Assembly: GCA_023078555.1 (NCBI GenBank)
Contig: CM041199.1
Location: 9,491,315-9,555,314, forward strand
Reading direction: 5' to 3'
Source: Ulva prolifera
Lineage: Eukaryota > Chlorophyta > Ulvophyceae > Ulvales > Ulvaceae
DNA: 64,000 nucleotides
Below the pieces are notes generated by a model, which saw only the letters and a list, made by a program, of their open reading frames with translations, ran no database searches and was not told the DNA's origin. Each line of letters opens with the position of its first letter. Position 1 is the stretch's first letter. Positions 14,301-29,100 of this stretch are shown one piece after another. The position numbers were made by a program, and so were the translations under genes.

Positions 14301-15786
14301 GCAACCTCGCCCTACACCTTTAAACCTCTCCCGACAGGCTGGCACTCCATGTTGAATGCTTAACATGCAATCTCGACCTAGCAATCTCGACCTAGCAATC
14401 TCGCCCTAGAAATCTCGCCCTAGCAATCTCGCCCTAGCAACCTCGCCCTACACCTTTAAACCTCTCCCGACAGGCTGGCACTCCATGTTGAATGCTTAAC
14501 ATGCAATCTCGACCTAGCAATCTCGACCTAGCAATCTCGCCCTAGAAATCTCGCCCTAGAAATCTCGCCCTAGCAATCTCGACCTAGCAATCTCGCCCTA
14601 GCAATCTCGCCCTAGCAACCTCGCCCTACACCTTTAAATCTCTCCCGACAAGTTGGCACTCCATGTTAAATGCTTAACATGCAATCTCGACCTAGCAATC
14701 TCGCCCTAGCCATCTCGCCCTAGCAATCTCGCCCTACACCTTTAAATCTCTCCCGACAAGTTGGCACTCCATGTTGAATGCTTAACATGCAACCTCGACC
14801 TAGCAATCTCGACCTAGCAATCTCGCCCTAGAAATCTCGCCCTAGCAATCTCGCCCTAGCAATCTCGCCCTAGAAATCTCGCCCTAGCAATCTCGCCCTA
14901 GCAACCTCGCCCTACACCTTTAAACCTCTCCCGACAGGCTGGCACTCCATGTTGAATGCTTAACATGCAATCTCGACCTAGCAATCTCGACCTAGCAATC
15001 TCGCCCTAGAAATCTCGCCCTAGCAATCTCGACCTAGCAATCTCGCCCTAGAAATCTCGCCCTAGCAATCTCGCCCTAGCAATCTCGCCCTAGCAATCTC
15101 GCCCTAGAAATCTCGCCCTAGCAATCTCGCCCTAGCAACCTCGCCCTACACCTTTAAACCTCTCCCGACAGGCTGGCACTCCATGTTGAATGCTTAACAT
15201 GCAATCTCGACCTAGCAATCTCGACCTAGCAATCTCGCCCTAGAAATCTCGCCCTAGCAATCTCGCCCTAGCAATCTCGCCCTAGCCATCTCGCCCTAGC
15301 AATCTCGCCCTAGCAATCTCGCCCTACACCTTTAAATCTCTCCCGTCAGGCTGGCACTCCATGTTGAATGCTTAACATGCAATCTCGACCTAGCAATCTC
15401 GACCTAGCAATCTCGCCCTAGAAATCTCGCCCTAGCAATCTCGCCCTAGCAACCTCGCCCTACACCTTTAAACCTCTCCCGACAGGCTGGCACTCCATGT
15501 TGAATGCTTAACATGCAATCTCGACCTAGCAATCTCGACCTAGCAATCTCGCCCTAGAAATCTCGCCCTAGCAATCTCGCCCTAGCAACCTCGCCCTACA
15601 CCTTTAAACCTCTCCCGACAGGCTGGCACTCCATGTTGAATGCTTAACATGCAATCTCGACCTAGCAATCTCGACCTAGCAATCTCGCCCTAGAAATCTC
15701 GCCCTAGCAATCTCGCCCTAGCAATCTCGACCTAGCAATCTCGCCCTAGCAATCTCGCCCTAGCAACCTCGCCCTACACCTTTAAA
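11385..15786. repeat. Tandem duplication of a 2156-bp satellite B segment
   Basis: Private variants recur at exactly 2156 bp: CACCTTCAAATC at 11545 and 13701, CAACCTCGACC at 12034 and 14190, and again at 12634 and 14790. Similarity seems to run from about 11385-13630 against 13541-15786. It breaks at 13631/15787, where one copy has CCTCTCC and the other TCTCTCC. I checked marker variants, not every base. A further shift of 1148 bp (GTTAAATGC at 14665 and 15813) is nested inside. Confidence 0.8.
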
Positions 15787-18700
15787 TCTCTCCCGACAAG
15801 TTGGCACTCCATGTTAAATGCTTAACATGCAATCTCGACCTAGCAATCTCGCCCTAGCCATCTCGCCCTAGCAATCTCGCCCTACACCTTTAAATCTCTC
15901 CCGACAAGTTGGCACTCCATGTTGAATGCTTAACATGCAACCTCGACCTAGCAATCTCGACCTAGCAATCTCGCCCTAGAAATCTCGCCCTAGCAATCTC
16001 GCCCTAGCAATCTCGCCCTAGAAATCTCGCCCTAGCAATCTCGCCCTAGCAACCTCGCCCTACACCTTTAAACCTCTCCCGACAGGCTGGCACTCCATGT
16101 TGAATGCTTAACATGCAATCTCGACCTAGCAATCTCGACCTAGCAATCTCGCCCTAGAAATCTCGCCCTAGCAATCTCGACCTAGCAATCTCGCCCTAGA
16201 AATCTCGCCCTAGCAATCTCGCCCTAGCAATCTCGCCCTAGCAATCTCGCCCTAGAAATCTCGCCCTAGCAATCTCGCCCTAGCAACCTCGCCCTACACC
16301 TTTAAACCTCTCCCGACAGGCTGGCACTCCATGTTGAATGCTTAACATGCAATCTCGACCTAGCAATCTCGACCTAGCAATCTCGCCCTAGAAATCTCGC
16401 CCTAGCAATCTCGCCCTAGCAATCTCGCCCTAGCCATCTCGCCCTAGCAATCTCGCCCTAGCAATCTCGCCCTACACCTTTAAATCTCTCCCGTCAGGCT
16501 GGCACTCCATGTTGAATGCTTAACATGCAATCTCGACCTAGCAATCTCGACCTAGCAATCTCGCCCTAGAAATCTCGCCCTAGCAATCTCGCCCTAGCAA
16601 CCTCGCCCTACACTTTTAAACCTCTCCCGACAGGCTGGCACTCCATGTTGAATGCTTAACATGCAATCTCGACCTAGCAATCTCGACCTAGCAATCTCGC
16701 CCTAGAAATCTCGCCCTAGCAATCTCGCCCTAGCAATCTCGACCTAGCCATCTCGCCCTAGCAATCTCGCCCTAGCAATCTCGCCCTACACCTTTAAATC
16801 TCTCCCGTCAGGCTGGCACTCCATGTTGAATGCTTAACATGCAATCTCGACCTAGCAATCTCGACCTAGCAATCTCGCCCTAGAAATCTCGCCCTAGCAA
16901 TCTCGCCCTAGCAACCTCGCCCTACACCTTTAAACCTCTCCCGACAGGCTGGCACTCCATGTTGAATGCTTAACATGCAATCTCGACCTAGCAATCTCGA
17001 CCTAGCAATCTCGCCCTAGAAATCTCGCCCTAGCAATCTCGCCCTAGCAATCTCGACCTAGCAATCTCGCCCTAGCAATCTCGCCCTAGCAACCTCGCCC
17101 TACACCTTTAAACCTCTCCCGACAGGCTGGCACTCCATGTTGAATGCTTAACATGCAATCTCGCCCTAGCAATCTCGCCCTAGCAATCTCACCCTAGCAA
17201 CCTCGCCCTACACCTTTAAACCTCTCCCGACAGGCTGGCACTCCATGTTGAATGCTTAACATGCAATCTCGACCTAGCAATCTCGACCTAGCAATCTCGC
17301 CCTAGAAATCTCGCCCTAGCAATCTCGCCCTAGCAATCTCGACCTAGCAATCTCGCCCTAGCAATCTCGCCCTAGCAACCTCGCCCTACACCTTTAAACC
17401 TCTCCCGACAGGCTGGCACTCCATGTTGAATGCTTAACATGCAATCTCGACCTAGCAATCTCGCCCTAGCCATCTCGCCCTAGCAATCTCGCCCTAGCAA
17501 TCTCGCCCTAGCCATCTCGCCCTAGCAATCTCGCCCTAGCAATCTCGCCCAAGCAATCTCGATCTAGCAATCTCGCCCTAGCAATCTCGCCCTAGCAATC
17601 TCGACCTAGCAATCTCGCCCTAGCAATCTCGCCCTAGCAACCTCGCCCTACACCTTTAAATCTCTCCCGTCAGGCTGGCACTCCATGTTGAATGCTTAAC
17701 ATGCAATCTCGACCTAGCAATCTCGCCCTAGCAATCTCGCCCTAGCAATCTCGCCCTACACCTTTAAATCTCTCCCGACAAGTTGGCACTCCATGTTGAA
17801 TGCTTAACATGCAACCTCGACCTAGCAATCTCGACCTAGCAATCTCGCCCTAGAAATCTCGCCCTAGCAATCTCGCCCTAGCAATCTCGCCCTAGAAATC
17901 TCGCCCTAGCAACCTCGCCCTAGCAACCTCGCCCTACACCTTTAAACCTCTCCCGACAGGCTGGCACTCCATGTTGAATGCTTAACATGCAATCTCGACC
18001 TAGCAATCTCGACCTAGCAATCTCGCCCTAGAAATCTCGCCCTAGCAATCTCGCCCTAGCAACCTCGCCCTACACCTTTAAACCTCTCCCGACAGGCTGG
18101 CACTCCATGTTGAATGCTTAACATGCAATCTCGACCTAGCAATCTCGACCTAGCAATCTCGCCCTAGAAATCTCGCCCTAGAAATCTCGCCCTAGCAATC
18201 TCGACCTAGCAATCTCGCCCTAGCAATCTCGCCCTAGCAACCTCGCCCTACACCTTTAAATCTCTCCCGACAAGTTGGCACTCCATGTTAAATGCTTAAC
18301 ATGCAATCTCGACCTAGCAATCTCGCCCTAGCCATCTCGCCCTAGCAATCTCGCCCTACACCTTTAAATCTCTCCCGACAAGTTGGCACTCCATGTTGAA
18401 TGCTTAACATGCAACCTCGACCTAGCAATCTCGACCTAGCAATCTCGCCCTAGAAATCTCGCCCTAGCAATCTCGCCCTAGCAATCTCGCCCTAGAAATC
18501 TCGCCCTAGCAATCTCGCCCTAGCAACCTCGCCCTACACCTTTAAACCTCTCCCGACAGGCTGGCACTCCATGTTGAATGCTTAACATGCAATCTCGACC
18601 TAGCAATCTCGACCTAGCAATCTCGCCCTAGAAATCTCGCCCTAGCAATCTCGACCTAGCAATCTCGCCCTAGAAATCTCGCCCTAGCAATCTCGCCCTA

Positions 18701-21167
18701 GCAATCTCGCCCTAGCAATCTCGCCCTAGAAATCTCGCCCTAGCAATCTCGCCCTAGCAACCTCGCCCTACACCTTTAAACCTCTCCCGACAGGCTGGCA
18801 CTCCATGTTGAATGCTTAACATGCAATCTCGACCTAGCAATCTCGACCTAGCAATCTCGCCCTAGAAATCTCGCCCTAGCAATCTCGCCCTAGCAATCTC
18901 GCCCTAGCCATCTCGCCCTAGCAATCTCGCCCTAGCAATCTCGCCCTACACCTTTAAATCTCTCCCGTCAGGCTGGCACTCCATGTTGAATGCTTAACAT
19001 GCAATCTCGACCTAGCAATCTCGACCTAGCAATCTCGCCCTAGAAATCTCGCCCTAGCAATCTCGCCCTAGCAACCTCGCCCTACACCTTTAAACCTCTC
19101 CCGACAGGCTGGCACTCCATGTTGAATGCTTAACATGCAATCTCGACCTAGCAATCTCGACCTAGCAATCTCGCCCTAGAAATCTCGCCCTAGCAATCTC
19201 GCCCTAGCAACCTCGCCCTACACCTTTAAACCTCTCCCGACAGGCTGGCACTCCATGTTGAATGCTTAACATGCAATCTCGACCTAGCAATCTCGACCTA
19301 GCAATCTCGCCCTAGAAATCTCGCCCTAGCAATCTCGCCCTAGCAATCTCGACCTAGCAATCTCGCCCTAGCAATCTCGCCCTAGCAACCTCGCCCTACA
19401 CCTTTAAATCTCTCCCGACAAGTTGGCACTCCATGTTAAATGCTTAACATGCAATCTCGACCTAGCAATCTCGCCCTAGCCATCTCGCCCTAGCAATCTC
19501 GCCCTACACCTTTAAATCTCTCCCGACAAGTTGGCACTCCATGTTGAATGCTTAACATGCAACCTCGACCTAGCAATCTCGACCTAGCAATCTCGCCCTA
19601 GAAATCTCGCCCTAGCAATCTCGCCCTAGCAATCTCGCCCTAGAAATCTCGCCCTAGCAATCTCGCCCTAGCAACCTCGCCCTACACCTTTAAACCTCTC
19701 CCGACAGGCTGGCACTCCATGTTGAATGCTTAACATGCAATCTCGACCTAGCAATCTCGACCTAGCAATCTCGCCCTAGAAATCTCGCCCTAGCAATCTC
19801 GACCTAGCAATCTCGCCCTAGAAATCTCGCCCTAGCAATCTCGCCCTAGCAATCTCGCCCTAGCAATCTCGCCCTAGAAATCTCGCCCTAGCAATCTCGC
19901 CCTAGCAACCTCGCCCTACACCTTTAAACCTCTCCCGACAGGCTGGCACTCCATGTTGAATGCTTAACATGCAATCTCGACCTAGCAATCTCGACCTAGC
20001 AATCTCGCCCTAGAAATCTCGCCCTAGCAATCTCGCCCTAGCAATCTCGCCCTAGCCATCTCGCCCTAGCAATCTCGCCCTAGCAATCTCGCCCTACACC
20101 TTTAAATCTCTCCCGTCAGGCTGGCACTCCATGTTGAATGCTTAACATGCAATCTCGACCTAGCAATCTCGACCTAGCAATCTCGCCCTAGAAATCTCGC
20201 CCTAGCAATCTCGCCCTAGCAACCTCGCCCTACACTTTTAAACCTCTCCCGACAGGCTGGCACTCCATGTTGAATGCTTAACATGCAATCTCGACCTAGC
20301 AATCTCGACCTAGCAATCTCGCCCTAGAAATCTCGCCCTAGCAATCTCGCCCTAGCAATCTCGACCTAGCCATCTCGCCCTAGCAATCTCGCCCTAGCAA
20401 TCTCGCCCTACACCTTTAAATCTCTCCCGTCAGGCTGGCACTCCATGTTGAATGCTTAACATGCAATCTCGACCTAGCAATCTCGACCTAGCAATCTCGC
20501 CCTAGAAATCTCGCCCTAGCAATCTCGCCCTAGCAACCTCGCCCTACACCTTTAAACCTCTCCCGACAGGCTGGCACTCCATGTTGAATGCTTAACATGC
20601 AATCTCGACCTAGCAATCTCGACCTAGCAATCTCGCCCTAGAAATCTCGCCCTAGCAATCTCGCCCTAGCAATCTCGACCTAGCAATCTCGCCCTAGCAA
20701 TCTCGCCCTAGCAACCTCGCCCTACACCTTTAAACCTCTCCCGACAGGCTGGCACTCCATGTTGAATGCTTAACATGCAATCTCGCCCTAGCAATCTCGC
20801 CCTAGCAATCTCACCCTAGCAACCTCGCCCTACACCTTTAAACCTCTCCCGACAGGCTGGCACTCCATGTTGAATGCTTAACATGCAATCTCGACCTAGC
20901 AATCTCGACCTAGCAATCTCGCCCTAGAAATCTCGCCCTAGCAATCTCGCCCTAGCAATCTCGACCTAGCAATCTCGCCCTAGCAATCTCGCCCTAGCAA
21001 CCTCGCCCTACACCTTTAAACCTCTCCCGACAGGCTGGCACTCCATGTTGAATGCTTAACATGCAATCTCGACCTAGCAATCTCGCCCTAGCCATCTCGC
21101 CCTAGCAATCTCGCCCTAGCAATCTCGCCCTAGCCATCTCGCCCTAGCAATCTCGCCCTAGCAATCT
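13905..21167. repeat. Tandem duplication of a 3622-bp satellite B segment
   Basis: Four independent private variants recur at an offset of exactly 3622 bp: CGCCCAAGC at 13924 and 17546, CAACCTCGAC at 14190 and 17812, CACTTTTAAACC at 16611 and 20233, and CTCACCCTAG at 17188 and 20810. The copies are about 13905-17545 and 17527-21167. The crossover can be placed near 17546: left of it the sequence matches the region ending at 21167, and right of it the region starting at 13924. This is the footprint expected of unequal exchange. It includes part of the older 2156-bp duplication, so it is younger. Confidence 0.85.
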
Positions 21168-24100
21168 CGCCCTACACCTTTAAATCTCTCCCGTCAGGCT
21201 GGCACTCCATGTTGAATGCTTAACATGCAATCTCGACCTAGCAATCTCGCCCTAGCCATCTCGCCCTAGCAATCTCGCCCTAGCAATCTCGCCCTAGCCA
21301 TCTCGCCCTAGCAATCTCGCCCTAGCAATCTCGCCCTACACCTTTAAATCTCTCCCGTCAGGCTGGCACTCCATGTTGAATGCTTAACATGCAATCTCGA
21401 CCTAGCAATCTCGACCTAGCAATCTCGCCCTAGAAATCTCGCCCTAGCAATCTCGCCCTAGCAATCTCGACCTAGCAATCTCGCCCTAGCAATCTCGCCC
21501 TAGCAACCTCGCCCTACACCTTTAAACCTCTCCCGACAGGCTGGCACTCCATGTTGAATGCTTAACATGCAATCTCGCCCTAGCAATCTCGCCCTAGCAA
21601 TCTCGCCCTAGCAATCTCGCCCTAGCAATCTCGCCCTAGCAATCTCGACCTAGCAATCTCGCCCTAGCAATCTCGCCCTAGCAACCTCGCCCTACACCTT
21701 TAATCCTCTCCCGACAGGCTGGCACTCCATGTTGAATGCTTAACATGCAATCTCGACCTAGCAATCTCGCCCTAGCCATCTCGCCCTAGCAATCTCGCTC
21801 TAGCAATCTCTCCCTAGCCATCTCGCCCTAGCAATCTCGCCCTAGCAATCTCGCCCTACACCTTTAAATCTCTCCCGTCAGGCTGGCACTCCATGTTGAA
21901 TGCTTAACATGCAATCTCGACCTAGCAATCTCGACCTAGCAATCTCGCCCTAGAAATCTCGCCCTAGCAATCTCGCCCTAGCAATCTCGACCTAGCAATC
22001 TCGCCCTAGCAATCTCGCCCTAGCAACCTCGCCCTACACCTTTAAACCTCTCCCGACAGGCTGGCACTCCATGTTGAATGCTTAACATGCAATCTCGCCC
22101 TAGCAATCTCGCCCTAGCAATCTCGCCCTAGCAATCTCGCCCTAGCAATCTCGCCCTAGCAATCTCGACCTAGCAATCTCGCCCTAGCAATCTCGCCCTA
22201 GCAACCTCGCCCTACACCTTTAATCCTCTCCCGACAGGCTGGCACTCCATGTTGAATGCTTAACATGCAATCTCGACCTAGCAATCTCGCCCTAGCCATC
22301 TCGCCCTAGCAATCTCGCCCTAGCAATCTCGCCCTACATCTTTAAATCTCTCCCGAAAGGCTGGCACTCCATGTTGAATGCTTAACATGCAATCTCGACC
22401 TAGCAATCTCGCCCTAGCAATCTCGCCCTAGCAACCTCGCCCTACACCTTTAAATCTCTCCCGACAGGCTGGCACTCCATGTTGAATGCTTAACATGCAA
22501 TCTCGACCTAGCAATCTCGCCCTAGCAATCTCGCCCTAGCAATCTCGCCCTAGCAATCTCGCCCTAGCAATCTCGACCTAGCAATCTCGCCCTAGCAATC
22601 TCGCCCTAGCAACCTCGCCCTACACCTTTAATCCTCTCCCGACAGGCTGGCACTCCATGTTGAATGCTTAACATGCAATCTCGACCTAGCAATCTCGCCC
22701 TAGCCATCTCGCCCTAGCAATCTCGCCCTAGCAATCTCGCCCTACATCTTTAAATCTCTCCCGAAAGGCTGGCACTCCATGTTGAATGCTTAACATGCAA
22801 TCTCGACCTACCAATCTCGACCTAGCAATCTCGCCCTAGCAATCTCGCCCTAGCAATATCGCCCTAGCAATCTCGCCCTAGCAACCTCGCCCTACACCTT
22901 TAATCCTCTCCCGACATGCTGGCACTCCATGTTGAATGCTTAACATGCAATCTCGACCTAGCAATCTCGCCCTAGCAATCTCGCCCTAGCAATCTCGCCC
23001 TACACCTTCAAATCTCTCCCGACAAGTTGGCACTCCATGTTGAATGCTTAACATGCAATCTCGCCCTAGCAATCTCGACCTAGCAATCTCGCCCTAGCAA
23101 TCTCGCCCTACATCTTTAAATCTCTCCCGACAGGCTGGCACTCCATGTTGAATACTGAACATGCAATCTCGACCTAGCAATCTCGACCTAGCAATCTCGC
23201 CCTAGCGATCTCGCCCTAGCAATCTCGCCCTAGCAATCTCGATCTAGCAATCTCGCCCTAGCAATCTCGCCCTAGCAATCTCGACCTAGCAATCTCGCCC
23301 TAGCAATCTCGCCCTAGCAACCTCGCCCTACACCTTTAAACCTCTCCCGACAGGCTGGCACTCCATGTTGAATGCTTAACATGCAATCTCGACCTAGCAA
23401 TCTCGCCCTAGCCATCTCGCCCTAGCAATCTCGCCCTACACCTTTAAATCTCTCCCGTCAAGTTGGCACTCCATGTTGAATGCTTAACATGCAATCTCGC
23501 CCTAGCAATCTCGCCCTAGCAATCTCGCCCTAGCAATCTCGCCCTAGCAATCTCGCCCTAGCAATCTCGCCCTAGCAACCTCGCCCTACACCTTTAAACC
23601 TCTCCCGACAGGCTGGCACTCCATGTTGAATGCTTAACATGCAATCTCGACCTAGCAAACTCGCCCTAGCAATCTCGCCCTAGCAATCTCGCCCTACACC
23701 TTTAAATCTCTCCCGACAAGTTGGCACTCCATGTTGAATGCTTAACATGCAATCTCGCCCTAGCAATCTCGCCCAAGCAATCTCGCCCTAGCAATCTCGC
23801 CCTAGCAATCTCGCCCTAGCAATCTCGACCTAGCAATCTCGCCCTAGCAATCTCGCCCTAGCAACCTCGCCCTACACCTTTAAACCTCTCCCGACAGGCT
23901 GGCACTCCATGTTGAATGCTTAACATGTAATCTCGCCCTAGCAATCTCGCCCTAGCAATCTCGCCCTAGCAATCTCGCCCTAGCAATCTCGCCCTAGCAA
24001 TCTCGACCTAGCAATCTCGCCCTAGCAATCTCGCCCTAGCAACCTCGCCCTACACCTTTAAACCTCTTCCGACAGGCTGGCACTCCATGTTGAATGCTTA

Positions 24101-26183
24101 ACATGCAATCTCGACCTAGCAATCTCGCCCTAGCCATCTCGCCCTAGCAATCTCGCCCTAGCAATCTCGCCCTAGCCATCTCGCCCTAGCAATCTCGCCC
24201 TAGCAATCTCGCCCTACACCTTTAAATCTCTCCCGTCAGGCAGGCACTCCATGTTGAATGCTTAACATGCAATCTCGACCTAGAAATCTCGCCCTAGCCA
24301 TCTCGCCCTAGCAATCTCGCCCTAGCAATCTCGACCTAGCAATCTCGCCCTAGCAATCTCGCCCTAGCAACCTCGCCCTACACCTTTAAACCTCTCCCGA
24401 CAGGCTGGCACTCCATGTTGAATGCTTAACATGCAATCTCGACCTAGCAATCTCGCCCTAGCCATCTCGCCCTAGCAATCTCGCCCTAGCAATCTCGCCC
24501 TAGCCATCTCGCCCTAGCAATCTCGCCCTAGCAATCTCGCCCTACACCTTTAAATCTCTCCCGTCAGGCTGGCACTCCATGTTGAATGCTTAACATGCAA
24601 TCTCGACCTAGCAATCTCGACCTAGCAATCTCGCCCTAGCAATCTCGCCCTAGCAATCTCGCCCTAGCAATCTCGCCCTAGCAATCTCGACCTAGCAATC
24701 TCGCCCTAGCAATCTCGCCCTAGCAACCTCGCCCTACACCTTTAAACCTCTCCCGACAGGCTGGCACTCCATGTTGAATGCTTAACATGCAATCTCGCCC
24801 TAGCAATCTCGCCCTAGCAATCTCGCCCTAGCAATCTCGACCTAGCAATCTCGCCCTAGCAATCTCGCCCTAGCAACCTCGCCCTACACCTTTAATCCTC
24901 TCCCGACAGGCTGGCACTCCATGTTGAATGCTTAACATGCAATCTCGACCTAGCAATCTCGCCCTAGCCATCTCGCCCTAGCAATCTCGCCCTAGCAATC
25001 TCGCCCTACATCTTTAAATCTCTCCCGACAGGCTGGCACTCCATGTTGAATGCTTAACATGCAATCTCGACCTAGCAATCTCGCCCTAGCAATCTCGCCC
25101 TAGCAACCTCGCCCTACACCTTTAAATCTCTCCCGACAGGCTGGCACTCCATGTTGAATGCTTAACATGCAATCTCGACCTACCAATCTCGACCTAGCAA
25201 TCTCGCCCTAGCAATCTCGCCCTAGCAATATCGCCCTAGCAATCTCGCCCTAGCAACCTCGCCCTACACCTTTAATCCTCTCCCGACATGCTGGCACTCC
25301 ATGTTGAATGCTTAACATGCAATCTCGACCTAGCAATCTCGCCCTAGCCATCTCGCCCTAGCAATCTCGCCCTACACCTTTAAATCTCTCCCGTCAGGCT
25401 GGCACTCCATGTTGAATGCTTAACATGCAATCTCGACCAAGCAAACTCGCCCTAGCAATCTCGCCCTAGCAATCTCGCCCTACACCTTCAAATCTCTCCC
25501 GACAAGTTGGCACTCCATGTTGAATGCTTAACATGCAATCTCGCCCTAGCAATCTCGACCTAGCAATCTCGCCCTAGCAATCTCGCCCTACATCTTTAAA
25601 TCTCTCCCGACAGGCTGGCACTCCATGTTGAATACTGAACATGCAATCTCGACCTAGCAATCTCGACCTAGCAATCTCGCCCTAGCGATCTCGCCTTAGC
25701 AATCTCGCCCTAGCAATCTCGATCTAGCAATCTCGCCCTAGCAATCTCGCCCTAGCAATCTCGACCTAGCAATCTCGCCCTAGCAATCTCGCCCTAGCAA
25801 CCTCGCCCTACAACTTTAAACCTCTCCCGACAGGCTGGCACTCCATGTTGAATGCTTAACATGCAATCTCGACCTAGCAATCTCGCCCTAGCCATCTCGC
25901 CCTAGCAATCTCGCCCTAGCAATCTCGACCTAGCAATCTCGCCCTAGCAATCTCGCCCTAGCAACCTCGCCCTACACCTTTAAACCTCTCCCGACAGGCT
26001 GGCACTCCATGTTGAATGCTTAACATGCAATCTCGACCTAGCAATCTCGCCCTAGCCATCTCGCCCTAGCAATCTCGCCCTACACCTTTAAATCTCTCCC
26101 GTCAAGTTGGCACTCCATGTTGAATGCTTAACATGCAATCTCGCCCTAGCAATCTCGCCCTAGCAATCTCGCCCTAGCAATCT

Positions 26184-29100
26184 CGGCCTAGCAACCTCGC
26201 CCTACACCTTTAAACCTCTCCCGACAGGCTGGCACTCCATGTTGAATGCTTAACATGCAATCTCGACCTAGCAAACTCGCCCTAGCAATCTCGCCCTAGC
26301 AATCTCGCCCTACACCTTTAAATCTCTCCCGACAAGTTGGCACTCCATGTTGAATGCTTAACATGCAATCTCGCCCTAGCAATCTCGCCCAAGCAATCTC
26401 GCCCTAGCAATCTCGCCCTAGCAATCTCGCCCTAGCAATCTCGACCTAGCAATCTCGCCCTAGCAATCACGCCCTAGCAACCTCGCCCTACACCTTTAAA
26501 CCTCTCCCGACAGGCTGGCACTCCATGTTGAATGCTTAACATGCAATCTCGACCTAGCAATCTCGCCCTAGCCATCTCGCCCTAGCAATCTCGCCCTAGC
26601 AATCTCGCCCTACACCTTTAAATCTCTCCCGTCAGGCTGGCACTCCATGTTGAATGCTTAACATGCAATCTCGACCAAGCAAACTCGCCCTAGCAATCTC
26701 GCCCTAGCAATCTCGCCCTACACCTTTAAATCTCTCCCGACAAGTTGGCACTCCATGTTGAATGCTTAACATGTAATCTCGCCCTAGCAATCTCGCCCTA
26801 GCAATCTCGCCCTAGCAATCTCGCCCTAGCAATCTCGCCCTAGCAATCTCGACCTAGCAATCTCGCCCTAGCAATCTCGCCCTAGCAACCTCGCCCTACA
26901 CCTTTAAATCTCTCCCGTCAGGCTGGCACTCCATGTTGAATGCTTAACATGCAGTCTCGACCAAGCAATCTCGCCCTAGCAATCTCGCCCTAGCAATCTC
27001 GCCCTACACCTTTAAATCTCTCCCGTCAGGCTGGCACTCCATGTTGAATGCTTAACATGCAATCTCGACCAAGCAAACTCGCCCTAGCAATCTCGCCCTA
27101 GCAATCTCGCCCTACACCTTTAAATCTCTCCCGACAAGTTGGCACTCCATGTTAAATGCTTAACATGCAATCTCGACCTAGCAATCTCGCCCTAGCCATC
27201 TCGCCCTAGCAATCTCGACCTAGCAATCTCGCCCTAGCAATCTCGCCCTAGCAACCTCGCCCTACACCTTTAAACCTCTCCCGACAGGCTGGCACTCCAT
27301 GTTGAATGCTTAACATGCAATCTCGCCCTAGCAATCTCGCCCTAGCAATCTCGCCCTAGCAATCTCGCCCTAGCAATCTCGCCCTAGCAATCTCGACCTA
27401 GCAATCTCGCCCTAGCAATCTCGCCCTAGCAACCTCGCCCTACACCTTTAAACCTCTCCCGACAGGCTGGCACTCCATGTTGAATGCTTAACATGCAATC
27501 TCGACCTAGCAATCTCGCCCTAGCCATCTCGCCCTAGCAATCTCGCCCTAGCAATCTCGCCCTAGCCATCTCGCCCTAGCAATCTCGCCCTAGCAATCTC
27601 GCCCTACACCTTTAAATCTCTCCCGTCAGGCTGGCACTCCATGTTGAATGCTTAACATGCAATCTCGACCTAGCAATCTCGACCTAGCAATCTCGCCCTA
27701 GAAATCTCGCCCTAGCAATCTCGCCCTAGCAATCTCGCCCTAGCAATCTCGCCCTAGCAACCTCGCCCTACACCTTTAAACCTCTCCCGACAGGCTGGCA
27801 CTCCATGTTGAATGCTTAACATGCAATCTCGACCTAGCAATCTCGACCTAGCAATCTCGCCCTAGAAATCTCGCCCTAGCAATCTCGCCCTAGCAATCTC
27901 GACCTAGCAATCTCGCCCTAGCAATCTCGCCCTAGCAACCTCGCCCTACACCTTTAAACCTCTCCCGACAGGCTGGCACTCCATGTTGAATGCTTAACAT
28001 GCAATCTCGCCCTAGCAATGTCGCCCTAGCAATCTCGCCCTAGCAACCTCGCCCTACACCTTTAAACCTCTCCCGACAGGCTGGCACTCCATGTTGAATG
28101 CTTAACATGCAATCTCGACCTAGCAATCTCGCCCTAGCAATCTCGCCCTAGCAACCTCGCCCTACACCTTTAAATCTCTCCCGACAAGTTGGCAATTCAT
28201 TGTCGAATGCTTAACATGCAATCTCGCCCTAGCAATCTCGCCCTAGCAATCTCGCCCTAGCAATCTCGCCCTAGCAATCTCGCCCTAGCAATCTCGACCT
28301 AGCAATCTCGCCCTAGCAATCTCGCCCTAGCAATCTCGACCTAGCAATCTCGCCCTAGCAATCTCGCCCTAGCAACCTCGCCCTACACCTTTAAACCTCT
28401 CCCGACAGGCTGGCACTCCATGTTGAATGCTTAACATGCAATCTCGACCTAGCAATCTCGCCCTAGCCATCTCGCCCTAGCAATCTCGCCCTAGCAATCT
28501 CGACCTAGCAATCTCGCCCTAGCAATCTCGCCCTAGCAACCTCGCCCTACACCTTTAAACCTCTCCCGACAGGCTGGCACTCCATGTTGAATGCTTAACA
28601 TGCAATCTCGCCCTAGCAATCTCGCCCTAGCAATCTCGCCCTAGCAATCTCGGCCTAGCAACCTCGCCCTACACCTTTAAACCTCTCCCGACAGGCTGGC
28701 ACTCCATGTTGAATGCTTAACATGCAATCTCGACCTAGCAAACTCGCCCTAGCAATCTCGCCCTAGCAATCTCGCCCTACACCTTTAAATCTCTCCCGAC
28801 AAGTTGGCACTCCATGTTGAATGCTTAACATGCAATCTCGCCCTAGCAATCTCGCCCAAGCAATCTCGCCCTAGCAATCTCGCCCTAGCAATCTCGCCCT
28901 AGCAATCTCGACCTAGCAATCTCGCCCTAGCAATCTCGCCCTAGCAACCTCGCCCTACACCTTTAAACCTCTCCCGACAGGCTGGCACTCCATGTTGAAT
29001 GCTTAACATGCAATCTCGACCTAGCAATCTCGCCCTAGCCATCTCGCCCTAGCAATCTCGCCCTAGCAATCTCGCCCTACACCTTTAAATCTCTCCCGTC

